NCBI GenBank assembly: GCA_963722575.1
Contig: CAVRNR010000022.1
Coordinates: 496,001 to 560,000, forward strand
From: Fen-178 sp963722575
GTDB taxonomy: Bacteria > Acidobacteriota > Terriglobia > Bryobacterales > Bryobacteraceae
Reading direction: 5' to 3'
Length of the DNA stretch: 64,000 nt
The translations under genes and the position numbers were made by a program. Shown here piece after piece: positions 43,941 to 50,835 of this stretch (positions are counted from its first letter, which is position 1; each line of letters begins with the position of its first letter). The notes under the pieces were generated by a model that did no database searches, was not told the origin of the DNA, and was given only the letters and a program-made list of their open reading frames with translations.

Positions 43941-44936
43941 ATGAAGGCCTGTATCCTCGCATCCCCCGCCCCCGTCGAATCCAATCCCTTGCGCATCGTG
44001 GAATTGCCCAAACCGCAGCCTGCCGCCGGCCAGGTGCTGGTGCGGGTCGATGCCTGCGGAGTGTGCCGCACCGACCTCCACGTGGTCGAGGGCGAACTCG
44101 CTCCGCGCAAATCGCCCGTCGTGCCCGGCCACCAGGTGGTGGGCATCGTGGAAGAGAACGGGCCCCACGCGTCGCGTTTCCAACCGGGCGCGCGCGTGGG
44201 CATCCCCTGGCTGTACCAGACCTGCGGCGTGTGCGAATACTGCCGGTCGGCGCGCGAGAACCTCTGCGAGCGCGCCGTGTTCACCGGCTGGATGGTGGAT
44301 GGCGGCTACGCCGAGTACGTCGCGGCCCCCGAGGATTTCGTCTACGCGCTACCGGAGGGCTTCAGCGACCTCCACGTGGCGCCGCTGCTATGCGCCGGCA
44401 TCATCGGCTTCCGCACTCTACGGCTTTCCGGCGTCGAGCCCGGCGGGCGCCTCGCCATCTACGGTTTCGGCGCCGCCGCGCACGTCGCCATCCAGGTGGC
44501 GCGCCATTGGAACATCGCCGTCTACGCCATGTCCCGCGACCCGCGCCATCGGAAGCTGGCGCTCGACCTGGGCGCCGTGTGGGCCGGCGAATCGGATGAC
44601 GAGCCGCCCGAAAAACTCGACGCGGCCATGATTTTCGCGCCCGCCGGCGAGCTGGTGATTCCGGCGCTGCGGGCGCTCAAGCGCGGAGGCACCGTGGCCA
44701 TCGGCGGGATTCACATGAGCCCCATTCCGCCGCTCGATTACGACCTGCTCTACCACGAGCGCGCCATCCGCAGCGTGGCCAACAACACCCGCCAGGACGG
44801 CGAAGACTTCCTGCGCATCGCCGCCGAGATCCCCATCCACACCGAAGTGCGCGAGTTCGTGCTCGACCAAGCCAACCAGGCGTTGAATGCGCTCAAGAAC
44901 GACGCCATCCGCGGCGCCGCCGTGCTGCGGATTTGA
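43941..44936 (+). CDS. Zinc-dependent alcohol dehydrogenase family protein
   Basis: A 331-residue medium-chain dehydrogenase. Catalytic zinc ligands are visible: Cys in VDACGVCRTDLHVVEG, His-Glu region GHQVVGIVEENG and a later cysteine (LLCAGIIGFRTL). Structural zinc cysteines are in CGVCEYCRSARENLC. The Rossmann motif appears as IYGFGAAAHVAIQVA. This resembles AdhA-type, class-V-like enzymes. It is 21 bases upstream of ilvD on the same strand and may be cotranscribed, but no metabolic link is evident. Confidence 0.93.
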   Translation: MKACILASPAPVESNPLRIVELPKPQPAAGQVLVRVDACGVCRTDLHVVEGELAPRKSPVVPGHQVVGIVEENGPHASRFQPGARVGIPWLYQTCGVCEYCRSARENLCERAVFTGWMVDGGYAEYVAAPEDFVYALPEGFSDLHVAPLLCAGIIGFRTLRLSGVEPGGRLAIYGFGAAAHVAIQVARHWNIAVYAMSRDPRHRKLALDLGAVWAGESDDEPPEKLDAAMIFAPAGELVIPALRALKRGGTVAIGGIHMSPIPPLDYDLLYHERAIRSVANNTRQDGEDFLRIAAEIPIHTEVREFVLDQANQALNALKNDAIRGAAVLRI

Positions 44937-44957
44937 CGTAGACTGGTTATTTCCCTT

Positions 44958-46637
44958 ATGAAACTCCAAAGCTACACCATCACCCAGGGCCGCGACCGCG
45001 CGCCCGCTCGCGCCATGCTGAAAGCCATCGGCTTCACCGACGAAGACCTCGCCAAGCCGATCATCGGCGTGGCCAACACCTGGATCGAGACCATGCCCTG
45101 CAATTACAACCTGCGGGAGTTGGCCGTCAAGGTGAAGGAAGGAATCCGCGCGGCCGGCGGCACTCCCATGGAGTTCAATACCATCGCCATCAGCGACGGC
45201 GTGACCATGGGCACCGAAGGCATGAAGACCTCGCTGGTCAGCCGCGAGGTGATCGCCGATTCCATCGAGCTGATGGTGCGCGGCCACATGTTCGACGGCG
45301 TGGTGGCGCTCGTCGCCTGCGACAAAACCATCCCCGGCGCGGCCATGGCCTTGCTGCGCACCAACGTCCCCGGCCTGGTGCTCTATGGCGGCTCCATCCT
45401 GCCCGGCAAGTACAAAGGGCACGACATCAGCATCGGCGACGTGTTCGAAGCGGTGGGCGCCAACGCCGCCGGCCGCATCACCGACGCCGAGCTGCTCGAT
45501 ATCGAAGACCATGCCTGCCCCGGCGCGGGCGCCTGTGGAGGCCAGTTCACGGCCAACACCATGGCCACGGTGCTGGAGCTGATCGGACTTTGCCCCATGG
45601 GCATGGCCGCGGTGCCGCAAGTGGATAAGCGCAAGGACGGGGTGGCCCGCGGCTGTGGCCGGATCATCATGAACGCCGTCCGCAATAATCTGCGCCCGCG
45701 CGACATCTGCACGCGCGCGGCTTTCGAGAACGCCATCGCCAGCGTGGCCGCCACGGGAGGCTCCACCAACGCCGTGCTGCACCTGCTGGCCATGGCGCGC
45801 GAAGCCGAAGTGCCGCTTTCCATCGACGATTTCGACGCCGTCTGCGCCCGCACTCCGATCTTCGTCGACCTCAAGCCCGCCGGCCGTTTCATGGCCGCGG
45901 ACGTGGATAAAGCCGGCGGCATCGGAGTGATCGCACAGCGCCTGTTGGAGGGCAAGTTCATCGATGGCTCCGCGATCACCGTGACCGGCCGCACCTTGGC
46001 CCAAGAAGCCGCCGACGCGGTTGAAACTCCCGGCCAGGAAGTGATTCTGCCTCTGAATAAGGCCCTCAAGCCGCGCGGCGGCATCGCCATCCTGCGCGGA
46101 AGCCTGGCCCCGGAAGGCTGCGTCATCAAGCTGGCCGGCCACGAGAAGAAAGTCCACCGCGGCCCCGCGCGCGTCTTCGATCGCGAAGAGGACGCCATGG
46201 AAGCCGTCACGCACGGCAACATCCATCCCAACGACGTGGTGATCATCCGCTACGAAGGCCCGCGCGGCGGCCCCGGCATGCGCGAGATGCTGGGCGTGAC
46301 TGGCGCGATCGTGGGCGCCGGCCTTTCCGACAGCGTGGCGCTCGTGACCGACGGCCGTTTCAGCGGCGCCACCCACGGCTTCATGATCGCCCACGTGGCC
46401 CCCGAGGCCTTCAACGGCGGCCCCATCGCCGTCGTCCAGGAAGGCGACCCCATCACGGTGGATGCCGACAAGGGTGTGATCGACATCGACATTCCCGCCG
46501 CCGAACTGGCTCAACGCCTGGCCGCCTGGAAGCCCCGCGCCCCGCGCTACGAGACCGGCGTCTTTGCCAAGTACTGCGCGCTAGTCTCCTCGGCCTCCGA
46601 AGGCGCCATCACGCGCCCCTGTGGGGCAGGCTGGTAG
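44958..46637 (+). CDS. ilvD: Dihydroxy-acid dehydratase
   Basis: A 559-residue iron-sulfur dehydratase of branched-chain amino acid synthesis that converts 2,3-dihydroxy acids to 2-keto acids. The cluster cysteines are seen in TMPCNYN (about 48), VACDKTIPGAAMA (about 120) and GACGGQFTANTM (about 193), and the terminal TDGRFSGATHGFMIAHVAPEA motif is intact. Family length is about 555-560. The last residues (CGAGW) are not family sequence: they are translated from the dispersed repeat starting at 46621, which also supplies the TAG. No other ilv or leu genes are adjacent. Confidence 0.96.
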   Translation: MKLQSYTITQGRDRAPARAMLKAIGFTDEDLAKPIIGVANTWIETMPCNYNLRELAVKVKEGIRAAGGTPMEFNTIAISDGVTMGTEGMKTSLVSREVIADSIELMVRGHMFDGVVALVACDKTIPGAAMALLRTNVPGLVLYGGSILPGKYKGHDISIGDVFEAVGANAAGRITDAELLDIEDHACPGAGACGGQFTANTMATVLELIGLCPMGMAAVPQVDKRKDGVARGCGRIIMNAVRNNLRPRDICTRAAFENAIASVAATGGSTNAVLHLLAMAREAEVPLSIDDFDAVCARTPIFVDLKPAGRFMAADVDKAGGIGVIAQRLLEGKFIDGSAITVTGRTLAQEAADAVETPGQEVILPLNKALKPRGGIAILRGSLAPEGCVIKLAGHEKKVHRGPARVFDREEDAMEAVTHGNIHPNDVVIIRYEGPRGGPGMREMLGVTGAIVGAGLSDSVALVTDGRFSGATHGFMIAHVAPEAFNGGPIAVVQEGDPITVDADKGVIDIDIPAAELAQRLAAWKPRAPRYETGVFAKYCALVSSASEGAITRPCGAGW

Positions 46638-46673
46638 GGGTACCCTCTGGGTCCGGCGGGTTGGCAACCCGCC
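46621..46673. repeat. Dispersed repeat with terminator-like hairpin
   Basis: GTGGGGCAGG (46621-46630) is followed by GGGGTACCCTCTGGGTCC and the perfect hairpin GGCGGGTTGGCAACCCGCC (46655-46673), identical to 35236-35254. It lies between convergent ilvD and queA and overlaps the ilvD 3' end, so it may act as a bidirectional terminator although no T tract follows. Confidence 0.8.
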
Positions 46674-46681
46674 TCTTCCCC

Positions 46682-47740
46682 TCACACCACCAACATGCAG
46701 TCCCCGTACGAATAGAACCGGTACCGCATCTCCACCGCGTGCCGATACGCCGCCAGCGCCAGTTCCGTCCCTGCGAACGCGCACACCAGCAGCAGCAAAC
46801 TCGTCCGTGGCAGATGGAAGTTAGTCAGCATCGCCCCCACCCCGCGGAACTGAAACCCCGGGTAAATAAAGATATCCGTCTCCCCGCTCATCCGCCCCTG
46901 CGCCCACGCGCTCTCGATGGTCCGCACGCTGGTGGTCCCCACCGCCACCACGCGCCTGGCCGCTCGCATTTTGGCCGCATTCTCTTCGGTGATCTGGTAT
47001 CTCTCGGCGTGCAGCCGCCCGTCTTCCACCCGCTCGGCGTGCAATGGCTGGAACGTGCCGAGCCCCACGTGCAGCGTGACGTAGGCCACCTCCGCCCCGC
47101 GCGCGCGGCAAGCCTCCAGCACCTCCGGCGTGAAATGCAGCCCCGCCGTGGGCGCCGCCACCGACCCTTTTTCGCGCGCGTACACCGTCTGGTACCGTTC
47201 GCGGTCCGCCGGCTCGTCGGCCCGCTTGATATACGGCGGCAGCGGCACGTGCCCGATCCTCTCGAATTCCTGGAACAGATCCACGTCCCCGTGAAACCGC
47301 ACCGTGCGCTCGCCGAATTCCCCGCGCGCGATCACCTCACCCACGAGCCCGTCCGAAAACCCGACCCGTTCCCCCACCGGCATCTTGCGGCCCGGCCGGA
47401 CAAGAGCCTCCCAATCCCGCCCATCCTCGCTCACCGCGCGCAGCAGAAACACCTCCACTTCTCCGCTCAAATACTCGCGCCGTTTGGGGTTCTTCTTCCC
47501 GATAGGCAGCGCGTGAACCCCCGCGCGCCGTCCAAACAACCTCGCCGGAAACACGCGCGAATCGTTCAGAACCAGGCAATCCCCTTCGCCCAGGAACTCG
47601 GGAAGATCGCGAAATCGCCGGTCCTCCCAGCGCCGCTCCGCGCGATGGAGCACCAGCATCCGCGCGCCCGCGCGATCCGCCAGCGGCTCCTGCGCGATCA
47701 GTTCGCCCGGCAATTCGTAATCGAAGGCCGCCAGATCCAT
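46682..47740 (-). CDS. queA: S-adenosylmethionine:tRNA ribosyltransferase-isomerase
   Basis: A 352-residue enzyme that transfers the ribosyl part of SAM to 7-aminomethyl-7-deazaguanine in tRNA, forming epoxyqueuosine. The N-terminus LAAFDYELPGELIAQEPL, the LVLNDSRVFPARL, SVAAPTAGLHFT and VTLHVGLGTFQPL motifs, and the late IYPGFQFRGVGAMLTNFHLPRTSLLLLVCAFAG are all diagnostic. The frame is open upstream to 48001 inside the neighbouring gene, but the ATG at 47740, eight bases after that gene's stop, gives the family start. Operon with a radical SAM gene. Confidence 0.96.
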   Translation of the reverse strand: MDLAAFDYELPGELIAQEPLADRAGARMLVLHRAERRWEDRRFRDLPEFLGEGDCLVLNDSRVFPARLFGRRAGVHALPIGKKNPKRREYLSGEVEVFLLRAVSEDGRDWEALVRPGRKMPVGERVGFSDGLVGEVIARGEFGERTVRFHGDVDLFQEFERIGHVPLPPYIKRADEPADRERYQTVYAREKGSVAAPTAGLHFTPEVLEACRARGAEVAYVTLHVGLGTFQPLHAERVEDGRLHAERYQITEENAAKMRAARRVVAVGTTSVRTIESAWAQGRMSGETDIFIYPGFQFRGVGAMLTNFHLPRTSLLLLVCAFAGTELALAAYRHAVEMRYRFYSYGDCMLVV

Positions 47741-47748
47741 CCCAGCCT

Positions 47749-48699
47749 TCACTGTAGCGGAAACAGCTCCCCCTGCTCCTCCCCGTCCCACAATTCCGGC
47801 CGGTACTCGATGGGCCCCGCCTCCAGCCCGTACCGCGCGCGAATCCTCGCCACCAGCTCCTTGTACCCGCCGTCCAAGAACGCGCTCCTCGCATACAACT
47901 CCCGGTAGCGCGCTACCAACTCCGGGAACTCCCGCTCCAAGAGCGGAAGAAACACCTTCTGCGCCGACGGCATCAAGAACAGCGGTGCGCCGCCGAACCA
48001 CTGCGCCCCCGCGTCGCGCGCCGTCTTGGCCAGCCGGTCAAGTTGCCGTTCGCCATCCGTCAAACCCGGCATGACCGGGTTTGCAAACACACCCACCGCA
48101 ATCCGCGCCTCGCCGAGCTTCCGCAATGCCGCCAGCCGTAGTGCCGGCCGCGGCGCGCGCGGCTCCAGCAGCCGCGCCAGCTTTTCATCCAGCGTGGTGA
48201 TGGTGAAGTTCACATGGAGCACGTTCCCGCGCTCAATCTCCCGCAACAGCTCCAGATCGCGCACAATCAAGTCCGATTTCGTGGTGATGCCCAGCCGCCG
48301 CCCGCGTTCCCGCACAAACACTTCGAGAATCGACCGCGTCTTTCCGAACCGCCGCTCGGCCGGCTGGTAGGGATCGGTTGCCGTCCCCATGGCGATGTGG
48401 TCCTTCCGCTCGACGCGCCCCAATTCCCGCCGCAGCAATTGCGCCGCCGCCGATTTGGCATAGATCTTGTCCTCGAAATCGCTCGCGTCCATTTCCATGA
48501 ACTCGTGCGTATAACGCGCAAAGCAGTACTTGCACCCCAACTCGCACCCCCGGTACGGGTTGATGGTCCACTGAAACGGCATCCGCGGCGTGGTGCGATT
48601 GAGAATGGACCGCGCCGCCATCTCAAAGTACTGCACGCCGCGCTTCGCTTCCAGCAGCTCGCTCTGGGATGCCAGGCGCGCGATGCCCACCAGTGCCAT
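47749..48699 (-). CDS. Rv2578c/PA0069 family radical SAM protein
   Basis: A 316-residue radical SAM protein with the motif RGCELGCKYCFARYTHEF (C-x3-C-x2-C) near residue 54. It shows WTINPYRGCELGC and later ITTKSDLIVRDLELL, the pattern of the spore-photoproduct-lyase-related Rv2578c/PA0069 family. Reaction unknown. It lies eight bases upstream of queA on the same strand, so the two are probably cotranscribed; a link with tRNA modification is an inference from this neighbour only. Confidence 0.9.
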   Translation of the reverse strand: MALVGIARLASQSELLEAKRGVQYFEMAARSILNRTTPRMPFQWTINPYRGCELGCKYCFARYTHEFMEMDASDFEDKIYAKSAAAQLLRRELGRVERKDHIAMGTATDPYQPAERRFGKTRSILEVFVRERGRRLGITTKSDLIVRDLELLREIERGNVLHVNFTITTLDEKLARLLEPRAPRPALRLAALRKLGEARIAVGVFANPVMPGLTDGERQLDRLAKTARDAGAQWFGGAPLFLMPSAQKVFLPLLEREFPELVARYRELYARSAFLDGGYKELVARIRARYGLEAGPIEYRPELWDGEEQGELFPLQ

Positions 48700-48734
48700 G
48701 CATCCATTTTCGCTTTTTATTCGCCTTGGCGCAA

Positions 48735-48756
48735 GGGGGTTGCCGGGGGGTTGCCG
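48735..48756. repeat. 11-base tandem duplication in a divergent promoter region
   Basis: GGGGGTTGCCG occurs twice without gap (48735-48745, 48746-48756) in the 93-base gap between the radical SAM gene and the HigA-like gene. Tandem half-sites could be operator elements for the HTH protein that follows, but no other copy is seen. Confidence 0.55.
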
Positions 48757-48792
48757 GTCGGCGATGTACCTTTTGGGATAGGCTTATGCCAT

Positions 48793-49104
48793 ATGCCTGG
48801 AGGTTATCGAGACTACGAACAAAGCTTGAAGGACGGCCTGCGCGACCCGGAGGAAGCGGCCGGTTACCTGAATGCCTGCCTGGAGGGAGGATCTCGCGAG
48901 GTGTTTCTGCTGGCGTTACGCCAAGTTGCAGCCGCCCACGGTATCCGCAGCGTGGCCAGGCAAAGCGGCCTGGGGCGCGAGTCGTTGTATCGCACGCTCT
49001 CGGCAAAAGGCAATCCGCGGCTTGAGACGCTGCCGCGGATGTTGGACACCGCGGGCCTCAGGTTGTCCGTCGAAGCCAAGAAGCGAAAACCGCGGGCCGC
49101 CTGA
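48793..49104 (+). CDS. Addiction-module antidote-like HTH protein (HigA/TIGR02684 type), orphan
   Basis: A 103-residue protein, MPGGYRDYEQSLKDGLRDPEEAAGYLNACLEG, with a helix-turn-helix in IRSVARQSGLGRESLYRTLSAKGNPRLETL and a C-terminal LRLSVE strand. This is the pattern of probable addiction-module antidote proteins that neutralise RelE/HigB-like killers. No such killer gene is seen upstream (a divergent radical SAM gene) or downstream (a DUF5615 remnant on the other strand), so it appears to be an orphan. An out-of-frame ATG at 48786 is not used. Confidence 0.82.
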   Translation: MPGGYRDYEQSLKDGLRDPEEAAGYLNACLEGGSREVFLLALRQVAAAHGIRSVARQSGLGRESLYRTLSAKGNPRLETLPRMLDTAGLRLSVEAKKRKPRAA

Positions 49105-49124
49105 GCGTGGTGTGCGTCCAGGCG

Positions 49125-49401
49125 CTACTGGTCGAGAATGATCAGATGATCCTGGGAGCCGGGCAATTCGGCGATCCGGATCGAATTGCGCCGGAGCACT
49201 TCGGCCGCCTCCTCAGTGGGATAGTCACAGGAACGCAGAATGATGACTCTGGCGCCAGGGAGATGCCTCAACAGACGTTCGAAATCGCTTGATCGCGGTA
49301 CGGGCAAGCCCGTTTTGAAGCGCACTCTCGGACCCGGGGAATAAGTCGTCCAATAACGGAACCAGCCTCGGCGATAGGCTCTCGTCGAAGAGGAGCTTCA
49401 T
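49125..49401 (-). pseudogene. DUF5615 (PIN-like) toxin, broken by internal deletion and frameshift
   Basis: Read leftward from an ATG at 49401 the first frame gives MKLLFDESLSPRLVPLLDDLFPGSESALQNGLAR, the usual DUF5615 N-terminus. Homology then passes to another frame with SDFERLLRHLPGARVIILRSCDY and RRNSIRIAELPGSQDHLIIL, its C-terminus. The roughly 20 residues that normally join them, including DDAAIW...G..IVSKD with acidic active-site residues, are missing. The ATG overlaps the stop of the DUF433 gene (ATGA), as in intact modules, so the toxin has been lost while its partner remains. Confidence 0.85.
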
Positions 49402-49634
49402 CCTCCGGAGACCTTGCGCCCCGCCAATTCGGCGGCGTAAGCGTAAACCGCAAGGAAGTCATCCGGTTCGAGCTGAGGATAATCGGCCAATATTTGCTGA
49501 TGGGAAGCCCCGCCTGACAGCCACTCCAAAATCTCCTGGACGGTGATCCGGTGACCGCGAATACACGGCTTCCCGAACCGCACGCCGGAATCGATTGTGA
49601 TCCGCTCAAGGAGTGAATCATGCGCTGCCGGCAT
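49398..49634 (-). CDS. DUF433 domain antitoxin-like protein
   Basis: A 78-residue protein with the DUF433 winged-HTH pattern: DSLLERITIDSGVRFGKPCIRGHRITVQEILEWLSGGASHQQILADYPQLEPDDFLAVYAYA. DUF433 proteins are the usual antitoxin partners of DUF5615/PIN-like toxins. Here the toxin downstream is defective. The protein appears complete, with no frame breaks. It may still repress its own promoter. Confidence 0.88.
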   Translation of the reverse strand: MPAAHDSLLERITIDSGVRFGKPCIRGHRITVQEILEWLSGGASHQQILADYPQLEPDDFLAVYAYAAELAGRKVSGG

Positions 49635-49738
49635 CTTATGTCCCCTTGAGCCATTGGATACCTGTGTTGACCCTATCGATCAAAGGGCGAAAAGGGCGTG
49701 ACACGGCCAACTTGGATGATGTGATGGAGACGCCTGCA

Positions 49739-49759
49739 ATATCACCTGTAATGTGATAT
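49739..49759 (+). promoter_or_regulatory. Operator-like inverted repeat before the PIN/RHH module
   Basis: ATATCAC (49739-49745), a 7-base spacer and GTGATAT (49753-49759) form a perfect inverted repeat ending 10 bases before the GTG start of the PIN toxin. Position and symmetry fit autoregulation by the ribbon-helix-helix antitoxin. The AT-rich run GTATATGATG overlaps the likely -10/ribosome-site zone. Confidence 0.6.
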
Positions 49760-49769
49760 CGTATATGAT

Positions 49770-50192
49770 GTGAGGCTCGTGTTGGACACCGATGCCGTGG
49801 TCGCCGCCATGCGGAGTCCAACGGGCGCATCCGCCGCCATTGTTCGGGCGGTGCGGCAGAAGCAGGCTACGTTGTTGCTGAGCGTGCCTCTCGCCATGGA
49901 GTATGAAGCCGTCTGCCGGAGGCCCGAGCACCGGATAGAGGCTGGGCTTTCGGAGCGGCAGGTGGAGATCTTCCTGGATGCCATCATCGCCATGGCGGAA
50001 CCCGTGCCAACACATTTTCTGTGGCGGCCTCAGTTGCGCGATCCGAACGATGAGATGGTTCTGGAGGCGGCGGTCAATGGCAGCGCTGAGGCTTTGGTGA
50101 CATTCAACGTCCGGGACTATGGAACCGCCGCATCCCAATTTGGGGTGGAGGTTCTGCTCCCGCGAGAAGCGATAGCGAGGATTAGACAATGA
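49770..50192 (+). CDS. PIN domain toxin of a toxin-antitoxin module
   Basis: A 140-residue putative endoribonuclease starting at GTG. PIN acidic residues are visible: MRLVLDTDAVVAAM (Asp6), LAMEYEAV (Glu), RDPNDEMVLEAA (Asp) and VTFNVRDY (Asp). This is the TIGR00305-type PIN family. The stop overlaps the ATG of the RHH antitoxin (ATGA), giving the toxin-first order found in some modules. An operator-like palindrome lies directly upstream. All catalytic positions are retained, so it should be active. Confidence 0.9.
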   Translation: MRLVLDTDAVVAAMRSPTGASAAIVRAVRQKQATLLLSVPLAMEYEAVCRRPEHRIEAGLSERQVEIFLDAIIAMAEPVPTHFLWRPQLRDPNDEMVLEAAVNGSAEALVTFNVRDYGTAASQFGVEVLLPREAIARIRQ

Positions 50193-50440
50193 GAGAGACC
50201 CAGACATATCCCTTACGGCTGCCGCGTTCGCTCAAAGAGGCGGTTGAACGGTTAAGCCGGGAAGACCGGACGAGCATCAACCAGTTCGTGGCCACCGCGG
50301 TGGCAGAGAAGGTCTCGGCACTTCAGACCGCGAAATATTTCGCGGACCGGCAGGCGCGGGCGGATTTCAAGGCTTTCGACAAGATCATGAAGCGGAGGGG
50401 CGGAAAGACGCCCCGGAAAGGCGATGAAATGCTGGCCTAG
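50189..50440 (+). CDS. Ribbon-helix-helix antitoxin
   Basis: An 83-residue protein beginning MRETQTYPLRLPRSLKEAVERLSREDRTSINQFVATAVAEKVS, a typical Arc/CopG-like beta-helix-helix fold, followed by a basic tail with a conserved-looking FADRQARADFKAFDKIMKRRGG that would contact the toxin. It is translationally coupled to the PIN gene. The N-terminal strand would bind the palindrome at 49739-49759. Confidence 0.88.
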   Translation: MRETQTYPLRLPRSLKEAVERLSREDRTSINQFVATAVAEKVSALQTAKYFADRQARADFKAFDKIMKRRGGKTPRKGDEMLA

Positions 50441-50461
50441 CTCGAAGGGGGATCTCCCAGG

Positions 50462-50830
50462 ATGATTGACGTGTGCGATTCCAGCTTTTGGAACAACTTG
50501 AATCTGCTTCTGAAGAACCACAGGGTTGTGATTGACAGGTCGAAAGGTACTACGCATCCAAGGTATTCCGATTTCCGGTATTCCCTGGATTATGGGTACC
50601 TCGATGGCACATCTGGCGGAGACGGTCAGGAAATCGACTTGTGGGTTGGATCCGGGAACTGCTCCTGCCTGACAGGTGTCGTTTGCACGGTTGACCTTCA
50701 CAAGCGCGACGCAGAGGTGAAGCTCCTCCTTGGCTGCACGGCACCCGAAGCGGAGACGGTCTTGCGTGTGCACAACTCCGGGCCACAAGCAGCGATTCTG
50801 ATCATGAACCCGGCCGGCAAGTCTTCATAG
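50462..50830 (+). CDS. Inorganic-pyrophosphatase-like protein
   Basis: A 122-residue protein with the family core RVVIDRSKGTTHPRYSDFRYSLDYGYLDGTSGGDGQEIDLWVGS, as in soluble inorganic pyrophosphatases (DYGYL with later DGxxID), but only about two thirds of the normal length. The late part CTVDLHKRDAEVKLLLGCTAPEA is typical of a small stand-alone branch. Not all metal-binding aspartates of true Ppa can be placed, so hydrolysis of pyrophosphate is inferred. It follows the TA pair by 21 bases and could be cotranscribed by chance. Confidence 0.78.
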   Translation: MIDVCDSSFWNNLNLLLKNHRVVIDRSKGTTHPRYSDFRYSLDYGYLDGTSGGDGQEIDLWVGSGNCSCLTGVVCTVDLHKRDAEVKLLLGCTAPEAETVLRVHNSGPQAAILIMNPAGKSS

Positions 50831-50835
50831 ACGGC

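Noticed and set aside
44418..46514. 698-codon minus-strand frame opposite ilvD
   Set aside because: Shadow of ilvD; repetitive G/A/H/D-rich translation with no domain.
49268..49654. 128-codon minus-strand frame over DUF433/DUF5615
   Set aside because: Out of frame with both recognisable families; no domain of its own.
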